Shown piece after piece: positions 1 through 9,164 of a stretch of DNA of 39,390 bases. The stretch is from Planctomycetota bacterium. Lineage in GTDB: Bacteria; Planctomycetota; MHYJ01; WSZJ01. Made by a program: the position numbers and the translations under genes. Numbering within the stretch: position 1 is the stretch's first letter; each line of letters begins with the position of its first letter. The notes beneath the pieces were generated by a model. It made no database searches. It was given only the letters and a program-made list of their open reading frames with translations, and was not told where the DNA came from. Location: NCBI GenBank assembly GCA_016190145.1, contig JACPRD010000095.1:1-39390 (forward strand), read 5' to 3'.

Positions 1-690
1 CCGCAGAATCCCTTCCCCCAGCAGCCCATGGGCTACCCTCCCGGCCAGATGCCGCCGCAGGCACCCGCGAAATCCGGCGGCTGCTTCAAGGGCTGCTGCA
101 TCGCCGCGGTGATCCTCGCGGTGCTGGGCGTGATCGGGATGGTGATCATCGGGACGCAGTGGAAGAAATGGATGGGGAGCCTCGCGATCGAGGGGATCAT
201 CAAGCCGAGCGACATGACGGAGGCGGAGAAGAAGGAGGCCTCCGACATGATCCCGATGTACATCGAAGCGCTGGAGAAGTCGAAGGTCACGCAGGCGCAG
301 TTCCAGGAGATCATGGAGTCGCTGGACCGCGCGGGCAAGGACCAGAAGTACGAGGCGAAGGAACTGAGGCCGATCTTCGGGAAGATGAAGGCGCAGCTCA
401 AGGCGGCCGGGTACTCCTTACCGTCGGAGCTGTTCCCGCCGATCGCGGAGATCCGGTCGGAAGCCGAGGGGAAGTGGCAGGTGGTGGTGAGGTCGGTTCC
501 GAAGGGAAAGGTTTCGGAGTCGGCCGCGGCGATCGCGCAGGCGATGAAGGTGCCGGAGAGCGGCGCCAAGGCGATGCTCAAGGACCTGCCGTCCACGGTG
601 ATGGAGGGCGTGACGAAAGGCTCGGCGGACGCGCTGGCGGCGAAGCTGAGAGCCGAGGGGTGCGAAGTCGACGTCACGGAGAAGGAGTAG
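1..690 (+). CDS. Membrane-anchored protein with C-terminal L7/L12-like domain (5' partial)
   Basis: The reading frame is open to the left edge of the window. The residues before the first ATG (position 28) are Pro/Gln-rich like those after it, so the true start probably lies outside. A Pro/Gln-rich head and two Cys pairs are followed by one strong membrane segment (about residues 24-43 counted from the ATG) and a charged soluble part. The last 70 residues resemble the C-terminal domain of ribosomal protein L7/L12: a beta strand, a helix, the PSTVMEGVTKGSADAL stretch matching the family's P-x-x-hydrophobic-K-E-G-V-x-K pattern, then KLRAEGCEVDV. L7/L12 CTDs dock translation factors on the ribosome, but a membrane-anchored copy has no role I can assign. 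It lies 6 nt before the TPR gene and is probably cotranscribed with it. Confidence 0.75.
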   Translation, partial: PQNPFPQQPMGYPPGQMPPQAPAKSGGCFKGCCIAAVILAVLGVIGMVIIGTQWKKWMGSLAIEGIIKPSDMTEAEKKEASDMIPMYIEALEKSKVTQAQFQEIMESLDRAGKDQKYEAKELRPIFGKMKAQLKAAGYSLPSELFPPIAEIRSEAEGKWQVVVRSVPKGKVSESAAAIAQAMKVPESGAKAMLKDLPSTVMEGVTKGSADALAAKLRAEGCEVDVTEKE

Positions 691-696
691 CGCACC

Positions 697-2439
697 ATGA
701 AGCCCTCAGCCGCGGTCTTCCTCACGCTCGCCCTCGCCGCGCAGGCCGTCGCGCAGGAGAAAGCTCCCGACGCCAAGGCCCAGGCCAAGGCCCTCGTCGA
801 CCAGGCCAAAGGCAGGCATGGCAAGGACGCGATCGACCTCTACACGCAGGCGATCTCGAAGGATCCGCTGAGCGTCGACGCCTTCACCGGCCGCGGCGCC
901 GAGCTGCGCCACACCGACCCGCTCCTCGCCCTCGCCGACTTCGCCCACGCGGAGGCCGCTTCCTCCAACGACTTCCCCTCCGCCGCCTACTTCTGGCGCG
1001 CCGTCACGCTGCTCGACGGCCTGCTCGACCGGACGGCGGCGTGGGACGAGCTGGAGCGGCTGAAGCGGCGCGGGCAGGGGGCGTGGGCGTACATGGGCTC
1101 GGGGCTCCAGCGGATGATGATCGGGCGGTGGGACGACGCGATCGCGGACTTTGAGAAAGTCGCGAAGAACGATTCCTCGATTCCGCTCGTCTTCCGGTTC
1201 AAGGCGATCTGCCACTACGAGGCGCCCGACGTGTTCGGCGCCGCGGCGGTGGCGACGGCGCTCGAAAAGGCGCCCGAAGACCCGACGGTGCAGGCGACCA
1301 AGGCGCTTCTCGACGGCGCGTCGGACTGGGATGCCGCTTCCCGCAAACTCGATGCGCTGGCGGGGGAGTACCCGAAGGTGGCGTGGATCCACGTCGCGAA
1401 GGCGAAGGTATTCCAGAAGAACAAGAAGTGGGATGAGTCGCTGGCGCCGCTCGACGCGGCGGATCTTGCGGCCCCGTGCGGCGCGGAGACGGCGTTTCTG
1501 CGCGGGCGGGCGCAGTTCGAGCTTGGGAAGATGGCGGAGGCGGAGGCGGCGCTCACGAACGCCGTCACCTGGGACGTCCAGATGGGCGACGCGCTCGCGC
1601 TCCGGGCCGAGGTGCGGATGAAGAACCGCGACTGGTACGGCGCGGTGCGCGACTACGAGGCGATGCAGAAGTTCGCGCTGACCGAGGCGGAGCAGGGCGC
1701 GCTCCGGATGAAGATCGAGGACGCGACGAAACGGATCCAGCGCGACGCCGCGCCCCTCGGAACGGTGGCGGGCCTTTGCGAGCGCGCGGAGGGGTACATC
1801 CGCGAGGGTAACTTCGAGAGCGCGGCGAAGGACATCGAAGCGGCGGCGAAAATCGACGCGAACGACCGGCGGCCGAAGATCACCTGGCTCGTCTACTGGG
1901 CGAAGAAGAAGGACGTGGCGAAGCTGTTCGAAGCCGTGCAGTCGGTGTGCGACGCCGAGCTGCCCGGCTTCGCGATCGTGAGCGACACGCGGTCGCAGTC
2001 GGGGATCGAGACGTACGCGGAGATCCAGAAGGACCCGAAGTTCAACGAGCTGCGGGACAAGCTGACGCTGAAGACGCAGTTCGACTTCAACGCCCGCGGC
2101 ATCCACCGCTCGATGCAGGCGATCGCGCTGGCGTCGGGCCCGCTGGACGAACAGAAACGCCTCTGGCACCTTGCGATCGAGGATTTCGAGGAGATCCTCA
2201 AGCGCTGGGGCGAGGGCGACGACGCCGCGGCGAGCGCGCTTTACAACATGGCCTGCTGTCACTCGCTGGCGAACGAGCTGGACAAGGCGTTCGAGACCCT
2301 CGACAAATCGATCGACCGCGGCTTCGACCAGGTCGAGCACATGGAGAAGAACGACACCGACCTGGCGAACATGCGGAAGGACCCGCGGTTCGCGGAAGCG
2401 GTGAAGAAGATCAAGGCGAAGACCGGGCGGGACAAGTAG
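697..2439 (+). CDS. Secreted TPR-repeat protein
   Basis: This 580-residue protein starts with a clear signal peptide (residues 1-20, Ala-x-Ala before Gln-Glu). The rest is almost wholly helical, with repeated TPR signatures: a repeat near residues 30-70 (DLYTQAISKDPLSVDAF), repeats around 145-330 (DAIADFEKV, ESLAPLDAADL, EAEAALTNAV, GAVRDYEAM), and a C-terminal group that includes YNMACCHSLANELDKAFETL and the ending RFAEAVKKI. TPR arrays are protein-protein scaffolds. No catalytic motif is visible, so the role is likely to be periplasmic scaffolding or complex assembly. It starts 6 nt after the upstream membrane protein, which suggests one operon. No Shine-Dalgarno is evident, so translation may be coupled. 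It ends against an inverted-repeat element that separates it from the convergent RND gene. Confidence 0.85.
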   Translation: MKPSAAVFLTLALAAQAVAQEKAPDAKAQAKALVDQAKGRHGKDAIDLYTQAISKDPLSVDAFTGRGAELRHTDPLLALADFAHAEAASSNDFPSAAYFWRAVTLLDGLLDRTAAWDELERLKRRGQGAWAYMGSGLQRMMIGRWDDAIADFEKVAKNDSSIPLVFRFKAICHYEAPDVFGAAAVATALEKAPEDPTVQATKALLDGASDWDAASRKLDALAGEYPKVAWIHVAKAKVFQKNKKWDESLAPLDAADLAAPCGAETAFLRGRAQFELGKMAEAEAALTNAVTWDVQMGDALALRAEVRMKNRDWYGAVRDYEAMQKFALTEAEQGALRMKIEDATKRIQRDAAPLGTVAGLCERAEGYIREGNFESAAKDIEAAAKIDANDRRPKITWLVYWAKKKDVAKLFEAVQSVCDAELPGFAIVSDTRSQSGIETYAEIQKDPKFNELRDKLTLKTQFDFNARGIHRSMQAIALASGPLDEQKRLWHLAIEDFEEILKRWGEGDDAAASALYNMACCHSLANELDKAFETLDKSIDRGFDQVEHMEKNDTDLANMRKDPRFAEAVKKIKAKTGRDK

Positions 2440-2454
2440 GGAGCGGTGTCGCGG

Positions 2455-2622
2455 ATCGTTCCTCGTTCTTCGTTACTCGTTACTCGTTTGATGGATCGCG
2501 CTCCCCGCCTCGTTCCGGCCACGAGGTTTGCCGCCTTTCGTCCCACTCCGCGAGGCCCCCGGCACGCTGGATCCGGCGCTTCCAAGGTACGAACGAGAAA
2601 CGATGAACGAGAAACGATGAAC
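2455..2622. repeat. Heptamer-armed inverted repeat (element A)
   Basis: The left arm (2455-2489) is a run of 7-bp words of the form TTYNTCG, and the right arm (2589-2622) is the same type of run in reverse complement. About 100 bp of unrelated GC-rich sequence lies between them. The element fills the gap between the convergent stop codons at 2439 and 2631, so it could act as a bidirectional terminator or an RNA-stabilising hairpin. The two arms differ in individual words, unlike the near-identical arms of the sister element at 15788-15914. Confidence 0.8.
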
Positions 2623-2630
2623 GCCTCGCC

Positions 2631-5600
2631 CTACCTCCGCCCCGCCACCCTCGCCGCCAGCCTCGCGACCATTTCGCGCAGATCGTCGAAGACCGTGTAC
2701 ATGACGGGGACGATGAAGAGCGTCATCACGGTCGCGGCGAGCAGCCCTCCCATCACGGTCCGCGCGAGCGGGGCGTAGGGGACGCCCGCGATGCCGGACT
2801 CGCCGAAGGCCATGGGGACGAGGCCGACGATCGTGGTGAGCGCGGTGATCCAGATGGGGCGGAACCGGGAGCGCGTGGCCTCGCGGCACGCGGCGAGGCG
2901 GTCCATGCCTCCCGCGCGCAGATGGAGGATGCGATCCACGAGGACGATCGCGTTGTTCACGACGACGCCCACGAGCACCACGATGCCGATCATGCCCATG
3001 AGGTCGAGCGTCGTGTGCGTGAGCCAGAGGAACCAGTAGACGCCGGCGAAGGAGAAGGGGATGGAGCCGAGGACGGAGAAGGGAAGGACCCAGGATTCGA
3101 AGAGTATGCCCATGAGGAGGAAGACGAAGACGACGGACATGGCCATGGAGAAGCCGTAGTCGCCTTCTTCGCGGCGCCAGCGGCGGGACCAGGAGCCCAT
3201 GTCGTAGCCGTAGCCGCGGGGGAAGGAGAAGCGGTCGAGCTCGGCGCGGAGGGCGTTGGAGAGGCCCATGGTGTCGGAGCCCGAGGCGACGACGGTGACG
3301 CCCATGGAGGTCTTGCGGTTTTCGTGGTTGATGCCGGCGAGGCCCTTGGCGAACTCGAAGTCCGCGACGGTGGAGAGAGGGACGGGGGAGGTGGCGCCGG
3401 GCGGGTAGAGGGCGATGGCGCCGAGCTGGGTGAGGTTCTCGCGGTCGCCGGCGGGGAACTGGAGGATGAGGGGGACTTCGCGGTCGCCGACGCGGAGGTC
3501 GGGGAGGCGGGAGCCGCGGAGGGCGGTGGAGACGGTGCCGCTGGCGACCCAGGAGTCGATGCCCGCGCGCGCCGCGCGGTCGCGGCGGACGCGGACGCGG
3601 ATTTCGTCGTTGCCGGATTCGAGGTCGGTCTTGACGTCCTCGACGCCGGGAAGGGCCTTGAGGCGGCGCTTGACCTCCTCGGAGAGGTCGGCGAGGACTT
3701 CCGAGTCCTCCCCGGTGAGCTGGACCTGGACTTCGCCCCCCTTGCCCTCGCCGCCGCGCCAGGACGCCGAGGGCTCGACGCCCGCGAGGACCGGCAGGAT
3801 CGCGCGCACGCGCTCCGAGAGCTTCTTGCGCTCTTCGTCGGTCCGCTTGCGCTTGTCCAGGTAGAGCGTCATGCGTCCGAACGTCTCGCGGAATCGCGTC
3901 CGGACGTTGGCGACCTGGAGTTCCGCGCGGTGCGCGTCGACCGCCGCTTCCAGCATCTTCATGTTCCGGTTGACGTCGGAGAGTCCGCCGGTGGAGGAGA
4001 AGCGGAAGAAGATTTCGACGTTGTTCGACTGTTCCTTCGGCTCCATGGACTTTTCGAGGCGGTCGTAGGGCCACCAGGCGGAGGCGAGGAGGGCGGCGGC
4101 GGCGAGGGCGGTTTCGAGGCGGTGGCGGAGGCACCAGCCGGTAATGGCAGCGGCGGCGGCGGCGGCCCAGCGGACGGGGGGAAGGGTTCTGGGGGTGCGG
4201 CGGCCGGCGAGGAAGGCGCTGGCGGCGGGGACGAGGGCGAGGGAGACGAAGAGGGAGGCGAGGAGGGAGACGCAGACGGGGATGGCGAGGCGGCCCATGA
4301 AGAACTGCATCATGCCTTCGCCGGACATGAGGGCGAGGGGGAGGAAGACGACGACGGTGGTGAGGGTGGAGAGGGTGACGGCGAGGGAGACTTCGGAGGC
4401 GCCCTGGACGGCGGCCCTGGCGGGCGGGAGTCCTTCGGCGCGGAGGCGGTCGATGTTCTCGGAGACCACGACGGAGTTGTCGACGAGCATGCCGATGGCG
4501 AGGGTGAGGCCCATGAGGGAGACGAGGTTCAGGGTGTCGCCGGTGAAGTACATGGCGATGAGAGTGATGAGGAAGGCGGCGGGGATGGCGAGGTTGATGA
4601 TGAGGGAGAGGCGGAAGCGCAGCAGGAAGACGAAGACGATGACGAGGGAGAAGAAGGCGCCCTGGAGGGCGGAGTGTTTGAGCGTGTCGATGGACTCGGT
4701 GATCATCGTCCCGGAGTCGTGGAGGACGAAGAATCGGACGTCGCGGAGCTCGGGGTCGGCGGGGAATTCCTGCTCGACGGCGTGGCGGACGGCGGCGCAG
4801 GTTTCGACGGTGTTGCCTTCGGATTCCTTGTAGATCTCGAGGGTGATGGCGGGCTTGCCGTCGATGCGGGAGATCACGTCGCGCCAGGAGAGGGCGGGGT
4901 GGACGTCGGCGACGTCGCCCAGTTTCAGGCCGGGGCCGACGGGAAGTGCGGCGACGTCCTCGGCGCCGTTCAGCATCGCGACGGAGCGGAGGGCGCGGTC
5001 CTTGCCGCCTTCTTCGAGCGTGCCCGCGCCCATGGTGAAGTCTTCGGTGCGCAGGCGCTGGACGAGGCGGTAGAGGTTGATGCCGTGCGCGCGGGCCTTG
5101 TCGCGGTCGACCTCGATGCGGATGGACTCGTCGACGAGGCCTTCGAATTCCAGTTTCGCGACGCCGGGGATGCGCTCGATTTCCCGCGAGAGCTTGCGTT
5201 CGAGGCGGGTCAGGTCTTCCTCGTCCTCCGGGTACGAAATGGCGATCTCCATGATCGCTTCGGAGTTCGGGTTGTACTTGAAGACGGAGTAGCGCTCGAC
5301 GTCGTCGGGGAACTCTCCCATGGCGCGGTCCATGCGGTCGCGGACTTCGGAGTAGGCGACGTCCATGTCGGTGCCGTTGGTGAATCCGATCCAGATGCGC
5401 GTTTCATTGGCGCCGGAGCGGGAGGACATGGTTTCGACGTTGGCTACGGTGGCGAGGGCTTCCTCGGCCGGCCGCGTGACGTACTTTTCGACTTCGCGCG
5501 GGGTGCCGTCGCGGTAGGGGATGCGGACGAACAGGAACGGCACGGAGTAGCCGCCGGGGAGGAGCTGGACGGGGATGCGGTTGTAGGCGAGCCCGCCGAC

Positions 5601-5678
5601 GGCGACGATGGCGCACAGGATCATCGTCGCGGTGACGGGCTTTGCGACGGACGTCTTCGCGAGCCAGTTCTCCCTCAC
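2631..5678 (-). CDS. RND efflux transporter permease (second of tandem pair)
   Basis: This is a 1015-residue inner-membrane proton-driven efflux pump of the AcrB/HAE-1 type, close to the family's usual length of about 1040. After a short cytoplasmic N terminus (RENWLAKTSVAKPVTA) comes TM1, a porter domain with the RIPYRDGTP segment, and the TM2-TM6 bundle with the proton-relay region LAIGMLVDNSVVVSENI, where one Asp of the AcrB DD pair remains. A second porter half and the TM10 motif VVVNNAIVLVD follow. I chose GTG at 5678 because it overlaps the stop of the upstream RND gene as GTGA. The frame remains open further upstream, but that part is a shadow of the other pump. Tandem RND permeases can form mixed trimers, as in MdtBC, but that is inference here. 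No outer-membrane TolC-type gene is nearby. Confidence 0.93.
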   Translation of the reverse strand: MRENWLAKTSVAKPVTATMILCAIVAVGGLAYNRIPVQLLPGGYSVPFLFVRIPYRDGTPREVEKYVTRPAEEALATVANVETMSSRSGANETRIWIGFTNGTDMDVAYSEVRDRMDRAMGEFPDDVERYSVFKYNPNSEAIMEIAISYPEDEEDLTRLERKLSREIERIPGVAKLEFEGLVDESIRIEVDRDKARAHGINLYRLVQRLRTEDFTMGAGTLEEGGKDRALRSVAMLNGAEDVAALPVGPGLKLGDVADVHPALSWRDVISRIDGKPAITLEIYKESEGNTVETCAAVRHAVEQEFPADPELRDVRFFVLHDSGTMITESIDTLKHSALQGAFFSLVIVFVFLLRFRLSLIINLAIPAAFLITLIAMYFTGDTLNLVSLMGLTLAIGMLVDNSVVVSENIDRLRAEGLPPARAAVQGASEVSLAVTLSTLTTVVVFLPLALMSGEGMMQFFMGRLAIPVCVSLLASLFVSLALVPAASAFLAGRRTPRTLPPVRWAAAAAAAITGWCLRHRLETALAAAALLASAWWPYDRLEKSMEPKEQSNNVEIFFRFSSTGGLSDVNRNMKMLEAAVDAHRAELQVANVRTRFRETFGRMTLYLDKRKRTDEERKKLSERVRAILPVLAGVEPSASWRGGEGKGGEVQVQLTGEDSEVLADLSEEVKRRLKALPGVEDVKTDLESGNDEIRVRVRRDRAARAGIDSWVASGTVSTALRGSRLPDLRVGDREVPLILQFPAGDRENLTQLGAIALYPPGATSPVPLSTVADFEFAKGLAGINHENRKTSMGVTVVASGSDTMGLSNALRAELDRFSFPRGYGYDMGSWSRRWRREEGDYGFSMAMSVVFVFLLMGILFESWVLPFSVLGSIPFSFAGVYWFLWLTHTTLDLMGMIGIVVLVGVVVNNAIVLVDRILHLRAGGMDRLAACREATRSRFRPIWITALTTIVGLVPMAFGESGIAGVPYAPLARTVMGGLLAATVMTLFIVPVMYTVFDDLREMVARLAARVAGRR

Positions 5679-8600
5679 GAGGCCCTCCGGGACTCCACGG
5701 CGTGCCAGAGGACGGGGATCAGGATCAGCGTGAGGAACGTGCTCGAGAGCATGCCGCCGAGCACGGTCACGGCGAGCGGGGACTGGAGTTCGGAGCCCTG
5801 TCCGAGCCCGATCGCCATCGGGAGGAGCCCGAGAATCGTCGTGAGGCTCGTCATCAGCACGGGGCGCAGCCGCGACTTCGAGGCCCGCACGATCGCGTCC
5901 GTCGGGTCCGCGCCCGCCCGGCGCAGCTGGTTGGCCGCGTCGATCAGCACGATCGCATTGTTCACCGCGATTCCCGCCAGCACGATCGCCCCGATCGCCA
6001 CGATCACCGACACCGGCGTCGCCGTCCACTTGAGCGCGAGGATGACGCCCACGAAAGCCATGGGCAGCGTGAACATGATGAGGAAGGGGTGGAGCAGGCT
6101 TTCGAACTGCGCCGCCATCACCACGTAGACGAGGAACGCGGCCAGGACGAGCGCGAGGACGAGGGAATCTCCGGAAGCGCGCAGTTCGCGGCTCTGTCCG
6201 CCGACCGAGAACTGCACGTCGCGGGACTTCGGCAGCCCCGCCACGGCTTCCTCGATCGAGCGCGCCGCGCCGCCGAGGTCGTACCCCGCGACGTTGGCGC
6301 GGACGAGCGCCGCGCGCTGGTGCGCCACGCGGCGGATCTCGTTGGGCCCCTCCGCCCGGTCGAATGTCGCCACCGCCCCCAGCCGCACCGGGATCGGCGC
6401 CCCCGGATTCACCACGATCGTCTCGACGCGCCCCAGCTCCGCCACGTCCGCATCGGACCCCTTCACGCGTACCGGCACCTTCCGCTCCGCTTCCGCCAGC
6501 TTCGTCGCTTCGGTCCCCAGCACCTCGTGCTGCACGATCGTCGCGACGGCGTTGATGTCGAGCCCGTACTCGGCGAGGCGGGCGCGGTTGTAGAAGATGC
6601 GGATTTCGGGGTTGCCGCGGCCGACGGTGGATTTCACGTCGGTGAGCTGCGGCAGTTTTGCGAGGGCGGCTTCGGCGTCACGCGCGGCGCGGCGGATTTC
6701 GGCCAGGTCGTGGCCGCGGACTTCGAGCTCGACGGGGGTGCGGAACGAGAAGAGGACGGGGTGGGCGACTTTCATGGTGACGTCGGGGAGGTCGCGGAAG
6801 CGTTCGCGGAGGGCGGCGAGGACGGATTCTTCGGCGGCGGCGGTGTCTTTCGCCGGGTGGAGGCGGACGCGGATGCGCGCGGTGTTCTCGCCCTCGGACT
6901 CGCGGCGGTTGGCGTCGTCCTCGACGCCGACGGCGGTGACGGCGGAGGCGACGCCGGGGGTCGCGAGCACGAACTTCTCGATCTCCGCGACCTGCAGGTC
7001 GGTGCGCTCGATGGGCGTGCCGACGGGGAGCGCGATTTCGAGGACGAACTCGCCCTGGTGCATCGTCGGGATCAGCTCCTGCGCCAGCCCCGGGACGAGG
7101 CGGAAGGAAGCCGCGAACGCCGCGAGGCAGGCGGCGCCGACGACGACGCGGTTGCTCAGCGCGACGCGGAGCGCGCGGGGGTAGGCCTCGTTGACGGCGC
7201 CCATGAAGCGGTTGAACACCCAGAGGATCGGAGCGATGGCGAACCCGAGAGCGATGCCGAGCAGGCGCGCGGCGCGGAAAGCGATCCAGGCGAGGCCGAA
7301 GGCGATCGCCAGTAGTATGCGCAGCGGAATCTCCAGCGCCAGGGCAACCGGGAGTACGAGAGCGGCCAGGGCCGCATCGAGCCGACCCAGGAAGCCGGAA
7401 TCCCAGCCTTCGCGGATCCGCGAGAAGTAGGAGAGGGACGAGAGTCGGAAGATCTCGCGCCTGGATTCAGCGGGCGAAGCGGCCCACTGGCGCGAGGCGA
7501 GCATCGGAACGAAGAACAGCGACACGCCCATCGACATCATGAGCGACATGCACACCGTCAGGGCCTGGTCGCGGAAAATCTGCCCGGCGATGCCCTCGAC
7601 GAACGCGATCGGGAAGAACACCACGACCGTCGTGAGCGTGCTCGCCGACACCGCGAGCCCGACCTCCTTCGTCCCGCGCATCGCCGCCCCCGCTCGGTCG
7701 TCCCCTTCCTCGCGGCACCGCGCGATGGAGTCCAGGACGACGATGGAAGCGTCCACCATCATGCCGACGCCGAGGGCGAGTCCGCCGAGCGACATCACGT
7801 TGAGCGAGACGCCGGAGACGTGCATGGCCCCGAACGTGCCGATGATCGAGAGGGGGATCGAGACGCCGATGATGAGCGTGTCCTGGACGGACCGGAGGAA
7901 GAGGAACAGGACGACGACGGCCAGGAGGGCGCCCTGCCATGCGGCATCGCGCACGGAGGCGATGGCGTCCCGCACGAACGTGCTCTGGTCGCTCAGCACG
8001 GGGGCGCGGATGCCTTTCGGGAGCCGGACGCGCCCCTCCGTTTCCTCTTCCTTCGGCGCGCCGCCCCGGCCCTGGGCGAACTTCTTCGTGTACTTCGCGT
8101 ACCACGCCTCGGGCTCGCCCTCGAGCCGGACGCGCACCGCGTCGGCCACGGCGACGATGTTCGCGTCGGCTTCGCGGTAGATGTCGAGGAGAACGGCCTC
8201 GTTTCCGTCGATGCGGGCGATTACCTGAGGGTCCTTCGACACCCGCCGGATCTTCGCGACCTGCGAGAGCAGCACGTCGGCGTCGCCCTTGCGCGCCACG
8301 ACGATCGAGCCGATCTCCGCGTCGGTCCGGAACTCGTTCAGCGTGCGGACGAGGTACTCCACGTCCCCCTCGATCAGCGACCCGCTCGCGACGTTCAGGT
8401 TCTCCTGCCCCAGCTTCTCCGCCACCTGCCGCGGGTCGAGCCCGAGCTGCGACAGCGCCGCGCGGTGCAGCTCCACCCGGATTTCTTCTTCGCGCCCGCC
8501 GCGCACCTTGACCGCCGCGACGCCCGGCGTGCTCTCGAGCGACCGCCGCACGTCGTCCTCGGCGATCTTGCGCAGCTCCACCAGCGTCCGGCTGCCCGTC

Positions 8601-9031
8601 ACGCCCACCCGCATCACGGGGTCGAGGTTCGGGTCGTAGCGCAGCAGGATCGGCCGCTTCGCCTCCCTGGGCAGCACCAGGTGGTCGAGCTTCTCGCGGA
8701 TTTCCTGAAGCGCCGTGTCCATCTTCGTGTCCCACTCGAACTCGAGCGTGACGTCCGACGCGCCGGCGCGCGACACGCTGGAGATCTGGACGAGGCCGCC
8801 CACGACGCCCACGGCCTCCTCGATCGGCTCGGTGACGCCGCGCTCCACGTCCTCGGGAGCGGCACCCTCCATTTCCGTGCGTATCGTGATGCTCGGATAC
8901 GAAATGTCCGGAACGAGGTTGAGCGCGAGGCGGCGCCACGAGACCGCGCCGAAGACCGCAACCGCGGTGGTGATCATGAAGACGGCCACGGGGCGGGTGA
9001 CCGTGAAGCCGAAGAAGCCGCTCGGTTTCAT
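5675..9031 (-). CDS. RND efflux transporter permease (first of tandem pair), with enlarged TM6-TM7 linker
   Basis: This is an AcrB-like pump of 1118 residues, about 80 longer than usual. It opens with MKPSGFFGFTVTRPVAVFMI (TM1). It has the relay segment GVGMMVDASIVVLDSI in TM4 (one Asp, the AcrB second Asp replaced by Ala), ASTLTTVVVFFPIAFVEG in TM5, and AVNNAIVLIDAANQL in TM10. The extra length sits between TM6 and TM7, where AcrB has a short amphipathic linker. Here there are several added hydrophobic runs (LVLPVALALEIPLRILLAIA and AARLLGIALGFAIAPILW). I prefer the ATG at 9031 over the TTG six codons upstream. It is coupled by a 4-bp overlap to the second pump and lies downstream of the membrane fusion protein. 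Confidence 0.93.
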   Translation of the reverse strand: MKPSGFFGFTVTRPVAVFMITTAVAVFGAVSWRRLALNLVPDISYPSITIRTEMEGAAPEDVERGVTEPIEEAVGVVGGLVQISSVSRAGASDVTLEFEWDTKMDTALQEIREKLDHLVLPREAKRPILLRYDPNLDPVMRVGVTGSRTLVELRKIAEDDVRRSLESTPGVAAVKVRGGREEEIRVELHRAALSQLGLDPRQVAEKLGQENLNVASGSLIEGDVEYLVRTLNEFRTDAEIGSIVVARKGDADVLLSQVAKIRRVSKDPQVIARIDGNEAVLLDIYREADANIVAVADAVRVRLEGEPEAWYAKYTKKFAQGRGGAPKEEETEGRVRLPKGIRAPVLSDQSTFVRDAIASVRDAAWQGALLAVVVLFLFLRSVQDTLIIGVSIPLSIIGTFGAMHVSGVSLNVMSLGGLALGVGMMVDASIVVLDSIARCREEGDDRAGAAMRGTKEVGLAVSASTLTTVVVFFPIAFVEGIAGQIFRDQALTVCMSLMMSMGVSLFFVPMLASRQWAASPAESRREIFRLSSLSYFSRIREGWDSGFLGRLDAALAALVLPVALALEIPLRILLAIAFGLAWIAFRAARLLGIALGFAIAPILWVFNRFMGAVNEAYPRALRVALSNRVVVGAACLAAFAASFRLVPGLAQELIPTMHQGEFVLEIALPVGTPIERTDLQVAEIEKFVLATPGVASAVTAVGVEDDANRRESEGENTARIRVRLHPAKDTAAAEESVLAALRERFRDLPDVTMKVAHPVLFSFRTPVELEVRGHDLAEIRRAARDAEAALAKLPQLTDVKSTVGRGNPEIRIFYNRARLAEYGLDINAVATIVQHEVLGTEATKLAEAERKVPVRVKGSDADVAELGRVETIVVNPGAPIPVRLGAVATFDRAEGPNEIRRVAHQRAALVRANVAGYDLGGAARSIEEAVAGLPKSRDVQFSVGGQSRELRASGDSLVLALVLAAFLVYVVMAAQFESLLHPFLIMFTLPMAFVGVILALKWTATPVSVIVAIGAIVLAGIAVNNAIVLIDAANQLRRAGADPTDAIVRASKSRLRPVLMTSLTTILGLLPMAIGLGQGSELQSPLAVTVLGGMLSSTFLTLILIPVLWHAVESRRAS

Positions 9032-9046
9032 CGGGTCTCGGAACGG

Positions 9047-9151
9047 CAATATTGAATTTTGAATTTTGAATTTTGAATTGTCCGGCCGTCGATACCCCGA
9101 CCTGCGCCGCAGGCCCTAAATTCAAAATTCAAAATTAAAAATTCACAATTG
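9047..9151. repeat. AT-rich heptamer-armed inverted repeat (element B)
   Basis: The left arm (9047-9080) is four to five copies of the 7-bp word TTGAATT, and the right arm (9117-9151) is the complementary run of AAATTCA words. A 36-bp GC-rich centre separates them. The element occupies nearly all of the 133-bp spacer between the membrane fusion gene and the first RND gene, inside an otherwise tight operon. It is the most AT-rich patch of the region. It may attenuate or process the transcript so that pump and adaptor levels differ. Confidence 0.85.
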
Positions 9152-9164
9152 TCGTTGAGCGCGC

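Noticed and set aside
2922-6128. A 1068-codon open frame on the plus strand
   Set aside because: It lies antisense to the RND genes. Its translation is a low-complexity run of Gly, Glu, Asp and Ala typical of GC-rich shadows.
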